Below are positions 1 through 7,986 of a DNA stretch of 64,000 bases, in pieces. The first letter of the stretch is position 1. The number at the start of each line of letters is the position of its first letter. The notes under the pieces are model-generated. The model did not search any database. It worked only from the letters and a program-made list of their open reading frames with translations, and had not been told where the DNA came from. This DNA comes from an uncultured Eubacteriales bacterium (GTDB lineage: Bacteria; Bacillota; Clostridia; Christensenellales; Aristaeellaceae), in NCBI GenBank assembly GCA_902793605.1, contig CADBEB010000011.1, forward strand, positions 1 through 64,000, read 5' to 3'. Both the position numbers and the translations under genes were made by a program.

Positions 1-147
1 TTTCTGCACCTGCAAATCCGGGCTTTAAAGATACCAAAAACCGCCTTCATGTTATTGGACGATATTCAGGTTGTAATTTAGTTTTGCATTCAAGCAAGAT
101 AACCCAAGGAACAGAGGGTCAGAGAAACGAGCAGGAGGAAGAGAAAG

Positions 148-603
148 ATGATCGGATTTATGGAGCAGCTGAATCGCGACTTTGTGGGGCTTCACCTGGA
201 CCCGGACCATGCGGTGATCGGGGAGATGCTGGCGGAGAAGTACGGGCTCCGATTCCGGGAGCACGGGGACGAGATCGAGCTCCGCTTCCTGTCCCGGCCG
301 CTGCCGGCTCCGCCGGCGCAGCCGGCGGGGAACAACCGGACGACCTGGGCAGTCTGGCCGGGTGCCCGGAGGACCCGGCGCTACAACGCCAGCGTCTGCA
401 TCCGGGTGAAGCCGGGCGATGAGGAAACGATCCGCTCCGTGTATATGAAGGACTGGATCGAGACTGAGCGCGGGGACGAGGCAGCGAACCTCTATATGCC
501 CGAGGAGGATTTCTTCCGGGGCCTGGCAGTCCTGCAGGAATACCTTGACAGCGTGGCGGTCAGCGGGCATGTTGCGGACTGCCGCTGGCGGGCAACGGCG
601 TAA
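148..603 (+). CDS. Uncharacterised 151-residue protein
   Basis: Not recognised. The start is well set by AGGAGGAAG placed about 8 bases before the ATG. There is no signal peptide or membrane segment, so a cytoplasmic location is likely. The protein is rich in Arg, Trp and acidic residues: a central Pro/Ala-rich stretch (residues about 50-63) separates an N-terminal acidic part from a C-terminal part with an MPEEDFF segment and a conserved-looking helix. It is the first of four short plus-strand genes (148-1536) that look like one transcription unit of small accessory proteins. The 147 bases before it show only an AT-rich stretch and no convincing promoter. Confidence 0.6.
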   Translation: MIGFMEQLNRDFVGLHLDPDHAVIGEMLAEKYGLRFREHGDEIELRFLSRPLPAPPAQPAGNNRTTWAVWPGARRTRRYNASVCIRVKPGDEETIRSVYMKDWIETERGDEAANLYMPEEDFFRGLAVLQEYLDSVAVSGHVADCRWRATA

Positions 604-628
604 TAGCGGGGTCTATTCTGCGGAACCG

Positions 629-668
629 GTCCTGTATTGCGGGTGAAGGATACCGTATGATACAGGAC
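629..668. repeat. 9-bp perfect inverted repeat between small genes
   Basis: Arms GTCCTGTAT (629-637) and ATACAGGAC (660-668) are perfect complements separated by 22 bases. No T-tract follows, so it is not a typical terminator. It lies between the first gene and the EF-hand-like small gene and could be an operator or an mRNA hairpin. A weak -10-like TATGAT lies inside it. Confidence 0.4.
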
Positions 669-714
669 AGAGAAGCAGAGCAGAACGACCGAACGGAGTA
701 ACGGAGGCTTTTCC

Positions 715-882
715 ATGAAGGATCTGTGGAACGGCATGTTTGACTTCAACGGAGACGGCTGGATGGATATCGGTGAAGAATACCTGGCGTACAGGATCTT
801 CGAGGCTGTGACCCGGGAGTCGGAGAACAGTGAAGAGGATTTGCCGGATGACGAAGAGGACCGTCCAGGCGGTTCCCGGTGA
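715..882 (+). CDS. 55-residue acidic protein with an EF-hand-like loop
   Basis: A short reading frame from ATG 715 to TGA 882, preceded by ACGGAGG about 7 bases upstream. Residues 9-20 read DFNGDGWMDIGE, which has Asp, Asn, Asp, Asp and Glu at the 1, 3, 5, 9 and 12 positions of a canonical EF-hand calcium loop, followed by an amphipathic helix (EEYLAYRIFEA) and a very acidic tail (SEEDLPDDEED). It is followed after a few bases by the two-TM zinc-ribbon gene. Similar dockerin-like or EF-hand mini-proteins occur in Clostridia. Calcium binding is inferred only from the loop pattern, and the protein may act as a small partner of its neighbour. Confidence 0.55.
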   Translation: MKDLWNGMFDFNGDGWMDIGEEYLAYRIFEAVTRESENSEEDLPDDEEDRPGGSR

Positions 883-897
883 AGGAAGGTGTCGACA

Positions 898-1245
898 GTG
901 GGAGAATTGCTGCTGATTATCATCATCATTTTTCTTGCGGCCAACGGGGATTATACGCTGCTGTGGATCGCCGGCGGGAGTTTGGTGCTGTTCCTCGTTG
1001 TTTCGCTGTTTTCCGGGAAGGGAAAGAAAACGGGATCACATGAGCGGCCGCGGGTCAGGATCGATCATCCGCACTACATGACGGAGGATGAGTCCGAATG
1101 CACCATCTGCGGGAAAAGGATCCCTGCGTACTCCTCCAGCTGCCCAAACTGCGGCGTCCGGTTCAATACCGTGAAGGAAGACGAGGAAGAATGGAACGAG
1201 GAGTTCGATGAGGAGTGCGCCTGGGATGAAGAGGAAGGCTGGTGA
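898..1245 (+). CDS. Small membrane protein with zinc ribbon and acidic tail
   Basis: The N-terminus holds two adjacent hydrophobic stretches (an LLLIIIIIFLAA segment and a WIAGGSLVLFLVVSLF segment), then a basic stretch, then a four-cysteine zinc-ribbon knuckle (CTICGKRIPAYSSSCPNCG), and a C-terminus that is almost all Glu, Asp and Trp. It is probably a membrane-anchored protein with a cytoplasmic zinc ribbon. GTG 898 is preferred because AAGGAAGG ends 8 bases upstream. GTG 889 overlaps that site. Zinc binding is inferred from the Cys pair spacing. No function is assigned. Confidence 0.6.
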   Translation: MGELLLIIIIIFLAANGDYTLLWIAGGSLVLFLVVSLFSGKGKKTGSHERPRVRIDHPHYMTEDESECTICGKRIPAYSSSCPNCGVRFNTVKEDEEEWNEEFDEECAWDEEEGW

Positions 1246-1536
1246 GTGCGAATGTGCCGGAAACAGTATATCTCCGTCCGGGCGGAGTTCAGGAGTGACG
1301 GGATTATGCTCCCCCAGTCCATCTTCTGGACGGACGGGCGGAAATACGCGGTGGACCGGGTGAAGAAGATTATCAGTGCCCGGTCCCGGAAGACCGATGA
1401 ACGGAGCGACCGGTATACGGTCGAGATCGGCGGCCGGGAACGCGATCTCTTCTTTGAGCGCAATCCGGAACCGTATGAGCGGCCGCTCGGCAGGTGGTAT
1501 GTGGAAGCCAGGGAACAGCAGCGGATATCCGAATGA
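1246..1536 (+). CDS. Uncharacterised 96-residue protein
   Basis: Starts with GTG directly after the TGA of the zinc-ribbon gene. GAGGAAGG lies about 7 bases upstream, so the two are probably translated together. ATG 1252 is the alternative start. The protein is basic, without membrane segments, and contains FWTDGRKYAVDRV and a C-terminal GRWYVE motif, a pattern seen in small beta-rich proteins. No family can be named with confidence. It is the last gene of the small-gene cluster. Confidence 0.55.
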   Translation: MRMCRKQYISVRAEFRSDGIMLPQSIFWTDGRKYAVDRVKKIISARSRKTDERSDRYTVEIGGRERDLFFERNPEPYERPLGRWYVEAREQQRISE

Positions 1537-1850
1537 GGAGGAAGGAGCATAACGGATGATTCAGGCAGTGCGGGGATGATCCGGAAGAAATAAAGACTTA
1601 TGATTCTGCTGCAGAGCAGGATAAGTCGACAGGCAGCTTGTGGAGAATATTGCGAACTTTGCTCCCGCGCTCCGGACCAAGGTGTGCGTCGAGAAAATCG
1701 AAACGGCAGGCATGGCTGACATCCTGTGGGGCTTTCATCGGCGGAACGGAAATTTCCTCTTTTCAAAACCAGGATTTCCGTGTATGATATACATGTTATT
1801 GAACAAACTGCATATATGCGATACGTCATATACATAAGGAGGCTAAACCG
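1537..1850 (+). other. Intergenic region with no supported gene
   Basis: About 310 bases. A 65-codon open frame from 1640 has no ribosome binding site and ends in composition unlike a protein, so it is not called. The right end holds the promoter listed at 1760-1788 and the AAGGAGG site of the following secreted protein. No clear terminator was found for the small-gene cluster. Confidence 0.5.
1760..1788 (+). promoter_or_regulatory. Probable sigma-A promoter of the secreted SH3-like gene
   Basis: TTTTCA (1760-1765), 17-base spacer, TATGAT (1783-1788), with a TG immediately before the -10. The -35 matches four of six consensus bases. Confidence 0.45.
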
Positions 1851-2516
1851 ATGAAAAAACTGACTGCACTGATTCTTACCATCGCCCTGCTGCTTTCCGC
1901 GGCTTGCGTCTCCGCGTTGGCGGATGAGAGCAAATCCTGGCCGGTAATGGAGCTGAAAGGCTCCGCGGCAGAACTTACGACCCTGGAGGGCGACAAGAAT
2001 TTCCGCCGCCAGGCCTTCTCAGGCCCCGGGACAAACTATTCCCTGGCCGGCGCGTACCTGCCCCGCAAAGTCACGGTACAGGCGCTGCTCAGTGAGAACG
2101 GCTTCACGCTGATTGACGTGGAATACAACGGAGGACGGCGCTGCGTATATGTGCAGGATAAATACGTTATCTCCGCGGACGTTGAGAAGGTTGAAGTCAC
2201 GCCTGTCAAGGCCCGGACGAAAGCGAGCATCAACCCGATGTATTACGGCCCCGGAAACCAGTATGACGTGGTCAGACAGCGGATGAAGTCGAAGTACGCC
2301 GATATGTCTATGGCGGAGCTGGAGAAGATCTTCAACGGCGACCAGAAAAAGATCAAAAAGGCACTGCAGGATGTTTTCCCCAGTATTGAACTGGTCGGCG
2401 GTTCCCGCGTAAACGTCCTGTACGAAGTGAACGGCTGGGTTTGCGTTGAGAGCGAAGGTACGGTCCTCGGACGCGCCCGCACGTGGATCCCGGCTGATCA
2501 GGTGACACCCGACTAA
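1851..2516 (+). CDS. Secreted SH3-like protein
   Basis: Starts at ATG 1851 after AAGGAGG. Residues 1-24 form a signal peptide (MKKLTALILTIALLLSAACV...ALA), cleaved before DES. The mature part has two short beta-rich units, each with a typical bacterial SH3 signature: FSGPGTNYSLAGAY near residue 63 and MYYGPGNQYDVVRQR near residue 126, each followed by a V-x-V strand. Such SH3 domains usually bind cell-wall peptides. The residue before the cleavage site is not a lipobox, so the protein should be released or wall-associated. It appears to be transcribed alone. A similar secreted SH3 protein lies at 6851. Confidence 0.7.
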   Translation: MKKLTALILTIALLLSAACVSALADESKSWPVMELKGSAAELTTLEGDKNFRRQAFSGPGTNYSLAGAYLPRKVTVQALLSENGFTLIDVEYNGGRRCVYVQDKYVISADVEKVEVTPVKARTKASINPMYYGPGNQYDVVRQRMKSKYADMSMAELEKIFNGDQKKIKKALQDVFPSIELVGGSRVNVLYEVNGWVCVESEGTVLGRARTWIPADQVTPD

Positions 2517-2535
2517 TGCTTTTTCCGGTGTTCAA

Positions 2536-2565
2536 GGGCTGCCTCTGCGTGAGGCGGTCCTTTTT
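2536..2565 (+). terminator. Probable terminator after the SH3-like gene
   Basis: CTGCCTC (2539-2545ff) pairs with GAGGCGG around a short TGCGT loop (one G-T pair), followed by TCCTTTTT. It is a modest stem with a short T-run. Confidence 0.5.
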
Positions 2566-2761
2566 CGGTAGCATGTCGGACCGCGCTGCAAACAGTCCGG
2601 CCGGATGTTTCCGCCGATTGACTCTTCTCTGGTTTTGCTTTCTGTGGTATGATACGATCAACGCAATATGAATCAGGTATTTCTCTTTACTGAAAAGACA
2701 GCATGGAAACAATTCAGTTTCGGAAAAAGCATAACGATAAAAACAAAGGAATGATCTGACA

Positions 2762-4939
2762 ATGTCCGGAAAAGACAAAAAGAACAAAAGCAGCGCGACC
2801 CCGCCGGAAAGCATCTACGTCAACCGGGAACTGAGTTGGCTGGCGTTCAACCGGCGTGTACTGCTGGAAGCTGCCGATCCCAAGGTGCCCCTGCTGGAGC
2901 GCCTCAAGTTCCTGATGATTTACCAGTCCAACCTGGAAGAATTCTACCGGGTACGCATCGGGATCCTGACCCACCGGGCACTGCTCGCGCCGGACAAGCC
3001 GGATCCCGTTTCGGGGATGATGCCCGAAGCGCAGATCAAGGAAGCTCTGCGAATCACCCGGGAACAGCAGACACTCATGGAAAATATCTGGAAGGAGATC
3101 CGCGAGGAGCTTCACGCCAACAAGGTTGACGTGCTGGACTTCCGCAAGATCAGCAAGGTGGATGAACTGATGAGCAAAAAGCTCTTCGGTGATATCCGGG
3201 ACCTGCTGATGCCGCAGATTATCGACCAGAATCAGCCGGTGCCTTTTCTCTGGAACGGGGAGACCAATATCGTCGCGTTTCTCAGCCGCGGAACGGAGAT
3301 GAAGCTCTGCTTTATCCCGCTCCATCGCATCCCGGCCTACCAGAGCTTTGAGATCGACGGCTGCCAGAAGATCGTGCTGACGGCGCTGCTTGTCCGCCAT
3401 TTTCTGCCGCTGCTGCTGAAAAAGGAAACGATCATCCAGTCTGCCATCATCGATGTGACGCGGAACGCTGACGTTTTCTTCTCCAGCGTGGAGGACCGGG
3501 CGGATGACAATTTCCGCAACAAGATCTCCGGCATGCTGAGCAAGCGGAAGCGGGAAATGCCTGTCCGCATGCGCATCTACGGCAAGCTGACCGATCCATG
3601 CCGGACATTGCTGCTCCGGAAACTCCGCGCCCAGGAGGAGCGCGTCTTCACCCAGTCTGTTCCCTTTGATCTGTCATTCCGCTCCGCGATCGGCCTGCCT
3701 GCGGAGTTCCGCTATCCGGACCGGAAACCGGCTCGTGACCTCGGGCTGAAGAAGGGCGAGTATTTTGAATATATCAGGAAGCACGACCTGCTGATGAGTT
3801 TCCCCTTCCAGAGCATGATGTCCTTTGTGGACCTGATTTACGAGGCGGCGGACAATCCGGATGTCCGGACGATCCGGATCACGCTCTACCGTATGTCCGG
3901 CAGCAGCAAGGTCGCGGCTGCGCTGGCCTATGCCGCGGACCGGGGAAAGGACGTTTTGTGCCTTCTGGAGCTGCGCGCCCGCTTTGACGAGCAGAACAAT
4001 ATCGACTATTCCGAGATGCTCGAGGACGCGGGCTGCCGTGTAATCTATGGACTGCCGGAACATAAGGTCCACAGCAAGCTGTGTGTGATCTCCCTGCAGC
4101 ACGGGGAAGAAGTGAGCCGCATTACCCAGGTCGGCACCGGCAACTACAACGAGGTGACCGGCGAACAGTATACGGATCTGTCTCTGATCACTGCGCGGGA
4201 AGACGTCGGCCTGGAGGCCAAGGAAGCCTTCGAAGCGCTGGAGAAGGGCGAGATTCCGCCGGAAGCACACGCACTTTGGATCGCTCCACTGAGCTTCAAA
4301 CCGCGCGTGCTTGAGATGCTTGACCGGGAGCTTGCCAAGGGCGAGAACGGGCGTGTTGCCATCAAGGCCAACGCGATCAACAACCGGGAGGTTATGGAAA
4401 AGCTGATCGAGTGTTCCCAGGCCGGCGTGAAGATCGAGCTCTTCATCCGCGGGATCTGCTCCCTGCGCCCCGGCGTAACGGGGCTGACGGAGAACATTAC
4501 CGTCAAGGGTGTGATCGGCCGGTGGCTGGAACATTCCCGGATTTACAGCTTCGGCGAAGGAAAAGATCAACGGCTCTTCATCGGCTCCGGCGACCTGCTG
4601 AACCGGAACCTCGAACGACGTGTGGAAGCCTTTGTGGAGGCTGTGACGCCGGATACCCGCGAACAGCTCAACGAGATCCTGGAAGCCTTGCGGAATGACC
4701 GCGAGAAATCCTGGCGTATGCTTCCTGACGGGACCTATGTGCGGGAGGAAGGCGGGGAGGGAACCTCCTCGCAGGAAGCGCTGTACCGGTATTTCAGCAC
4801 CCGGAAGGTCTCACTCACAGAGCCGGAACCGGAGCCGCCGAAGAAGCCGGAAGTACCGGAACTGCCGCAGGCACAGGCTGAAGTGCCTGCGGAGCAGAAG
4901 AGGACCAAGCGCGGGTGGTTCAGGCGCATGTTCGGCTGA
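2762..4939 (+). CDS. ppk: Polyphosphate kinase 1
   Basis: Makes long-chain polyphosphate from ATP, reversibly, at the inner face of the membrane. The 725 residues match the family: an N-terminal domain opening with NRELSWLAFN (about residue 22) and the catalytic C-terminal half. The autophosphorylated histidine is His437 in VHSKL, followed by GTGNYNEVTGEQYTD, and the second conserved histidine is His591 in GRWLEHSRIY. Beyond the normal end there is a Pro/Glu-rich linker and a basic tail (KRTKRGWFRRMFG) that many homologues lack. The start is the only good ATG; a weak AAAGGA precedes it. The ROK kinase gene follows 41 bases later, so the two may be co-transcribed. Confidence 0.95.
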   Translation: MSGKDKKNKSSATPPESIYVNRELSWLAFNRRVLLEAADPKVPLLERLKFLMIYQSNLEEFYRVRIGILTHRALLAPDKPDPVSGMMPEAQIKEALRITREQQTLMENIWKEIREELHANKVDVLDFRKISKVDELMSKKLFGDIRDLLMPQIIDQNQPVPFLWNGETNIVAFLSRGTEMKLCFIPLHRIPAYQSFEIDGCQKIVLTALLVRHFLPLLLKKETIIQSAIIDVTRNADVFFSSVEDRADDNFRNKISGMLSKRKREMPVRMRIYGKLTDPCRTLLLRKLRAQEERVFTQSVPFDLSFRSAIGLPAEFRYPDRKPARDLGLKKGEYFEYIRKHDLLMSFPFQSMMSFVDLIYEAADNPDVRTIRITLYRMSGSSKVAAALAYAADRGKDVLCLLELRARFDEQNNIDYSEMLEDAGCRVIYGLPEHKVHSKLCVISLQHGEEVSRITQVGTGNYNEVTGEQYTDLSLITAREDVGLEAKEAFEALEKGEIPPEAHALWIAPLSFKPRVLEMLDRELAKGENGRVAIKANAINNREVMEKLIECSQAGVKIELFIRGICSLRPGVTGLTENITVKGVIGRWLEHSRIYSFGEGKDQRLFIGSGDLLNRNLERRVEAFVEAVTPDTREQLNEILEALRNDREKSWRMLPDGTYVREEGGEGTSSQEALYRYFSTRKVSLTEPEPEPPKKPEVPELPQAQAEVPAEQKRTKRGWFRRMFG

Positions 4940-4980
4940 TGAGAAAAGTAAAAAAGTAAGGAATCAGGGAGGGTCGGATC

Positions 4981-5940
4981 ATGGGAGAAAGCTATAACAT
5001 TTGTCTGGATGTCGGCGGTACGAAAGTGCTCGGCGCAATCTTCAACGAAAAGGACAAGATCATCTATCGCCTGAAGAAACGCTCCAAGAGCGGCGGATCC
5101 GAATCGGCAGATGTGGAGAAGGTTATCATCGACGTTGTCGAAGAGATGATCAAGGAGTCCGGCATCGACCGGAATAAACTGAATGCCGTCGCATCCTGCG
5201 CGCCGGGCGTCATCGACCAGGATAAGGGGATCGTGCTCTTTACACCGAACCTGCCCTGGCGGGACTATGACATGGCTGCCTCCATGCGCAAGCAGTTCGG
5301 TGTGCCGTTTTATGTCGGCAACGATGTGAACCTGGGCGTCCTGGGCGAGTATCACTTCGGCGCCGCCAAGGGATATAAGAACATCGTCGGCTTCTTTGTA
5401 GGGACCGGCATGGGCGGCGGCCTCGTGCTTGACGGCAAGCTTTTCACCGGCAACCAGTTCAAGGCGGCAGAATACGGCCATATGATCCTTGATCCGGAAG
5501 GCCCCCTGTGCAACTGCGGCCAGCGCGGCTGCCTCGAGGCATTTTCGAGTAAACAGGGTATGAGCTCCTACATTCGTGTGCAGGTTGCCCGCGGCCGGGA
5601 AAGCCTGATGGCGGAAGCCGTGCAGGACGGCACCTTCCGCTCGAAGAAGCTCGCCAAGGCGCTGGAAGCCGGTGACAAGGTGGCGGAGGAAGCCGTTGAC
5701 CGGGCCTGCCACTGGCTGGCTGTTGCGACGGGTAACATGATCAACACAATCTCCCCGGACCTGGTGATCTATGGCGGCGGCGTCATCGAGGCCCTCGGCG
5801 ACCTGTTCCTCGGAAAGATCCTGGCGGAGGTGGACCGCTACTGCATGCCGCAGATCCGCTCCACGGTGGATATCAAGAACGCTTCGCTGGGTGACGACTC
5901 CATCCTTTACGGCGCCCTGGCGATGATCAAGGGTCTGTAA
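4981..5940 (+). CDS. ROK-family sugar kinase (glucokinase-like)
   Basis: A cytoplasmic kinase that phosphorylates a hexose, most likely glucose, with ATP. It has the ROK hallmarks: phosphate-1 motif DVGGTK (residues 10-15), GTGMGGG, AEYGH and the zinc site CNCGQRGCLE with Cys177, Cys179 and Cys184. Length (319) fits a glucokinase rather than a ROK repressor, since there is no helix-turn-helix. ATG 4981 follows AGGGAGG. It sits 41 bases behind ppk and ends at a strong terminator. Polyphosphate-dependent activity is conceivable from the neighbour but cannot be read from the sequence. Confidence 0.88.
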   Translation: MGESYNICLDVGGTKVLGAIFNEKDKIIYRLKKRSKSGGSESADVEKVIIDVVEEMIKESGIDRNKLNAVASCAPGVIDQDKGIVLFTPNLPWRDYDMAASMRKQFGVPFYVGNDVNLGVLGEYHFGAAKGYKNIVGFFVGTGMGGGLVLDGKLFTGNQFKAAEYGHMILDPEGPLCNCGQRGCLEAFSSKQGMSSYIRVQVARGRESLMAEAVQDGTFRSKKLAKALEAGDKVAEEAVDRACHWLAVATGNMINTISPDLVIYGGGVIEALGDLFLGKILAEVDRYCMPQIRSTVDIKNASLGDDSILYGALAMIKGL

Positions 5941-5962
5941 TGCACACTTTCGACGGAACATG

Positions 5963-5990
5963 AAAGCCCGCGCAGCTGCGCGGGCTTTTT
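5963..5990. terminator. Strong bidirectional terminator
   Basis: AAAGCCCGCGCA followed at once by TGCGCGGGCTTT forms a near-perfect GC-rich hairpin flanked by A and T runs. It serves the ROK kinase gene and the convergent hemolysin III gene. Confidence 0.9.
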
Positions 5991-6007
5991 CTGACGGGTA
6001 ATCCGCC

Positions 6008-6658
6008 TCAGTACAGGAAGAAATAGATCCCGAACCAGTGGATGACGGCGCCGAAGAAGACAAAGAAATGCCAAATGAAGTGGGCACCCTTCCGCTTCAG
6101 GACGAAGGGGATGATCCCGATGGTGTAGATGATGCCGCCGGCCAGTGTGGTGATGAAGAGCGGCAGGTTTTCCGCAACCATCCGGGGAAGAAAGACCAAC
6201 CCGCACCAGCCCAGCACGATGAAAAGCGTGATGTGCAGCGCCTTCGGGCGGCCGGGGCCGAAAACGGCCACAAAGATGATCCCGGCGAGGATCACAGCCC
6301 ACTGGACGATGCAAAGGATCGTCCCAAGCTGACCCTGCCAGAACAGCAGCCACATCGGTGTGAAAGTTCCGCCGATCAGCAGGTAGATGGAGATATAGTC
6401 AAACCTGCGCCAGAGCCGTTTGACCTTCGATCCCCAGCGGAAAGAATGGTACAGGCAGCTCATCAGGAACATCATGACCAGGCAGGACCCGTAGACGATC
6501 GCGCACAGCAGCTTTACCGGAGAAGCAGAACGCAGAAGCAGCAGCACAAAGCCCGCGACAGCGAACAGCGCGCCGACTCCGTGGGTGACCGCATTGCCGA
6601 TTTCTTCAAGGATGGAACGCTGCGGCGGTTCGTTCGCCGCCTGGGAACGGTTTTCCAT
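6008..6658 (-). CDS. Hemolysin III family membrane protein (TrhA/YqfA)
   Basis: An integral membrane protein with seven predicted helices, of the PAQR/hemolysin III family. Diagnostic motifs are the N-terminal EEIGNAVTHGVGA, the S-x-x-x-H pattern in SCLYHSF, FDYISIYLLIGGT and the C-terminal HFIWHFFV...HW. These His, Asp and Ser residues form the metal site in the family. Relatives regulate membrane fluidity; the hemolysin name is historical. The 216-residue length is normal. The minus-strand start has AAAGGAGG just upstream. An extended -10 (TGCTATGCT, plus positions 6693-6698) probably drives it. It converges on the ROK kinase gene. Confidence 0.9.
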   Translation of the reverse strand: MENRSQAANEPPQRSILEEIGNAVTHGVGALFAVAGFVLLLLRSASPVKLLCAIVYGSCLVMMFLMSCLYHSFRWGSKVKRLWRRFDYISIYLLIGGTFTPMWLLFWQGQLGTILCIVQWAVILAGIIFVAVFGPGRPKALHITLFIVLGWCGLVFLPRMVAENLPLFITTLAGGIIYTIGIIPFVLKRKGAHFIWHFFVFFGAVIHWFGIYFFLY

Positions 6659-6692
6659 AATGCGGTCCTCCTTTCATGATCTTTTGGAAGAA

Positions 6693-6701
6693 AGCATAGC
6701 A
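6693..6701 (-). promoter_or_regulatory. Extended -10 promoter of the hemolysin III gene
   Basis: Minus strand TGCTATGCT: TG, one base, TATGCT. No good -35. It lies about 35 bases before the start codon. Confidence 0.4.
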
Positions 6702-6774
6702 CGAAACCGGGATGAATTCCAGCCGAGGTGCAGGAAAGAACGGGAAAAGACCAGTGCAGGGAACAGGCGGTTCC

Positions 6775-6803
6775 TTGCATTTTGACGGGGAATGCATTAT
6801 TAT
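6775..6803 (+). promoter_or_regulatory. Promoter of the second SH3-like gene
   Basis: TTGCAT (6775-6780), 17-base spacer, TATTAT (6798-6803), about 48 bases before the GTG start. Confidence 0.55.
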
Positions 6804-6850
6804 GAAAACAACTGAGACATACTGAAAAGATCCGAAAAGGAGGAATTACT

Positions 6851-7966
6851 GTGAAGAAGACTCTTTCCCTGATCCTGACGCTGATGATCCTTGCCTCCGT
6901 GTGGGTGGTTGTCCCGGTCTCGTGTGCGGAAGCCGGACAGTATTTTGTCTATACCTCCAACGGGAAGCCCCTGAACATGCGCATAGAACCCAATAAGAAT
7001 GCCAAGGTGATCATGAAGCTTCAGTTCGGTGATGAATTCTGGGTTTCGGAGACCCTCGGCGGCGGCTGGTCCTATGGCCATCATGGCGGCCAGTTCGGCT
7101 ATGTGATGACCCGTTTCCTGACGAAGGATAAGCCAGCCGGCAAGCCGGGCGAGGAAACGCCGGAAGAGAAGGAGCGCCGCCAGGAACAGGAGAAGCTTGC
7201 GGATGAGCTCGCGAGCGAAAAAGAAGTCAGCCCGTTCTACATCGCGGTAGTCGCTACCCGGGCGACCGGCTATATTAACTTCCGCATCGGGCCTTCCAAG
7301 ATCACAGCCCGGGTCGCCTCCTATCCAGACGGGAAGGAGCTGATTGTCCAGGGTGAGACGACCAACTGGTACAAAGCGACAGATCCCGATACTCAAAATG
7401 TCGGCTATATCAACAAAAACTTCGTCACTGTGCTTGCCAAACCGCTCAGCGAGGCAGCAGAGGAAGTGACCCAAGGTTCGGAAAAACTGGGCAAGCTGAA
7501 TGTCAACGGCGAGTTTGACCTGACCTGCAAGCTGCCGGAAGGATATAATCTCCAGGTGGTCAACGTACACGGCAACAAGATCGTGGCGTCCCTGCTGTCG
7601 GAGGATATAACCCAGCCTCAGATGTACCTGAACATCGCTTACGATGAAACCTACGGCGAAGTCGAGCGGATGAACGACATGTCGGAAGACGACCTGAAGA
7701 TCCTGGAGAATTCCTTCAAGGAACTGAACGATGTGGAGATCACATACCGCGAAACCGGACACGGTACCAAGCTGCTGGTGGCCCGTGAAACCGGCAGTGA
7801 TGACGATTTCGTCGATATCCTCGCGATTTATAAGGGTTACTTCATCGAATTCAATATGACGCCGAGCCCCGATGCGGCCAATAAGGAACTGACGGACGAG
7901 CAGGTCCAGACCTGTATTGATTTCCTGACGGATGTCGACTTTATTCCCACGGAGAAGACGGAATAA
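6851..7966 (+). CDS. Secreted protein with two SH3-like domains
   Basis: Starts with GTG 6851 after a good AAGGAGG. Residues 1-26 are a signal peptide ending near SCAEA; the Cys there is not in a lipobox context. Two SH3b-like units follow: one with NMRIEPNKNAKVI and GYVMTRFL (residues about 40-95), then a charged Glu/Lys/Arg linker (about 97-125), then a second with NFRIGPSK and GYINKNFV. The C-terminal 180 residues form an unrecognised mixed domain. It is probably a cell-wall-binding secreted protein. fumC follows after 20 bases, so the pair may share this promoter although their roles look unrelated. Confidence 0.7.
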   Translation: MKKTLSLILTLMILASVWVVVPVSCAEAGQYFVYTSNGKPLNMRIEPNKNAKVIMKLQFGDEFWVSETLGGGWSYGHHGGQFGYVMTRFLTKDKPAGKPGEETPEEKERRQEQEKLADELASEKEVSPFYIAVVATRATGYINFRIGPSKITARVASYPDGKELIVQGETTNWYKATDPDTQNVGYINKNFVTVLAKPLSEAAEEVTQGSEKLGKLNVNGEFDLTCKLPEGYNLQVVNVHGNKIVASLLSEDITQPQMYLNIAYDETYGEVERMNDMSEDDLKILENSFKELNDVEITYRETGHGTKLLVARETGSDDDFVDILAIYKGYFIEFNMTPSPDAANKELTDEQVQTCIDFLTDVDFIPTEKTE

Positions 7967-7986
7967 AAGAAAGCGTGTGAACGAGG

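Noticed and set aside
1640..1837. 65-codon plus-strand frame in the gap before the SH3-like gene
   Set aside because: No ribosome site, and the promoter of the next gene lies inside it.
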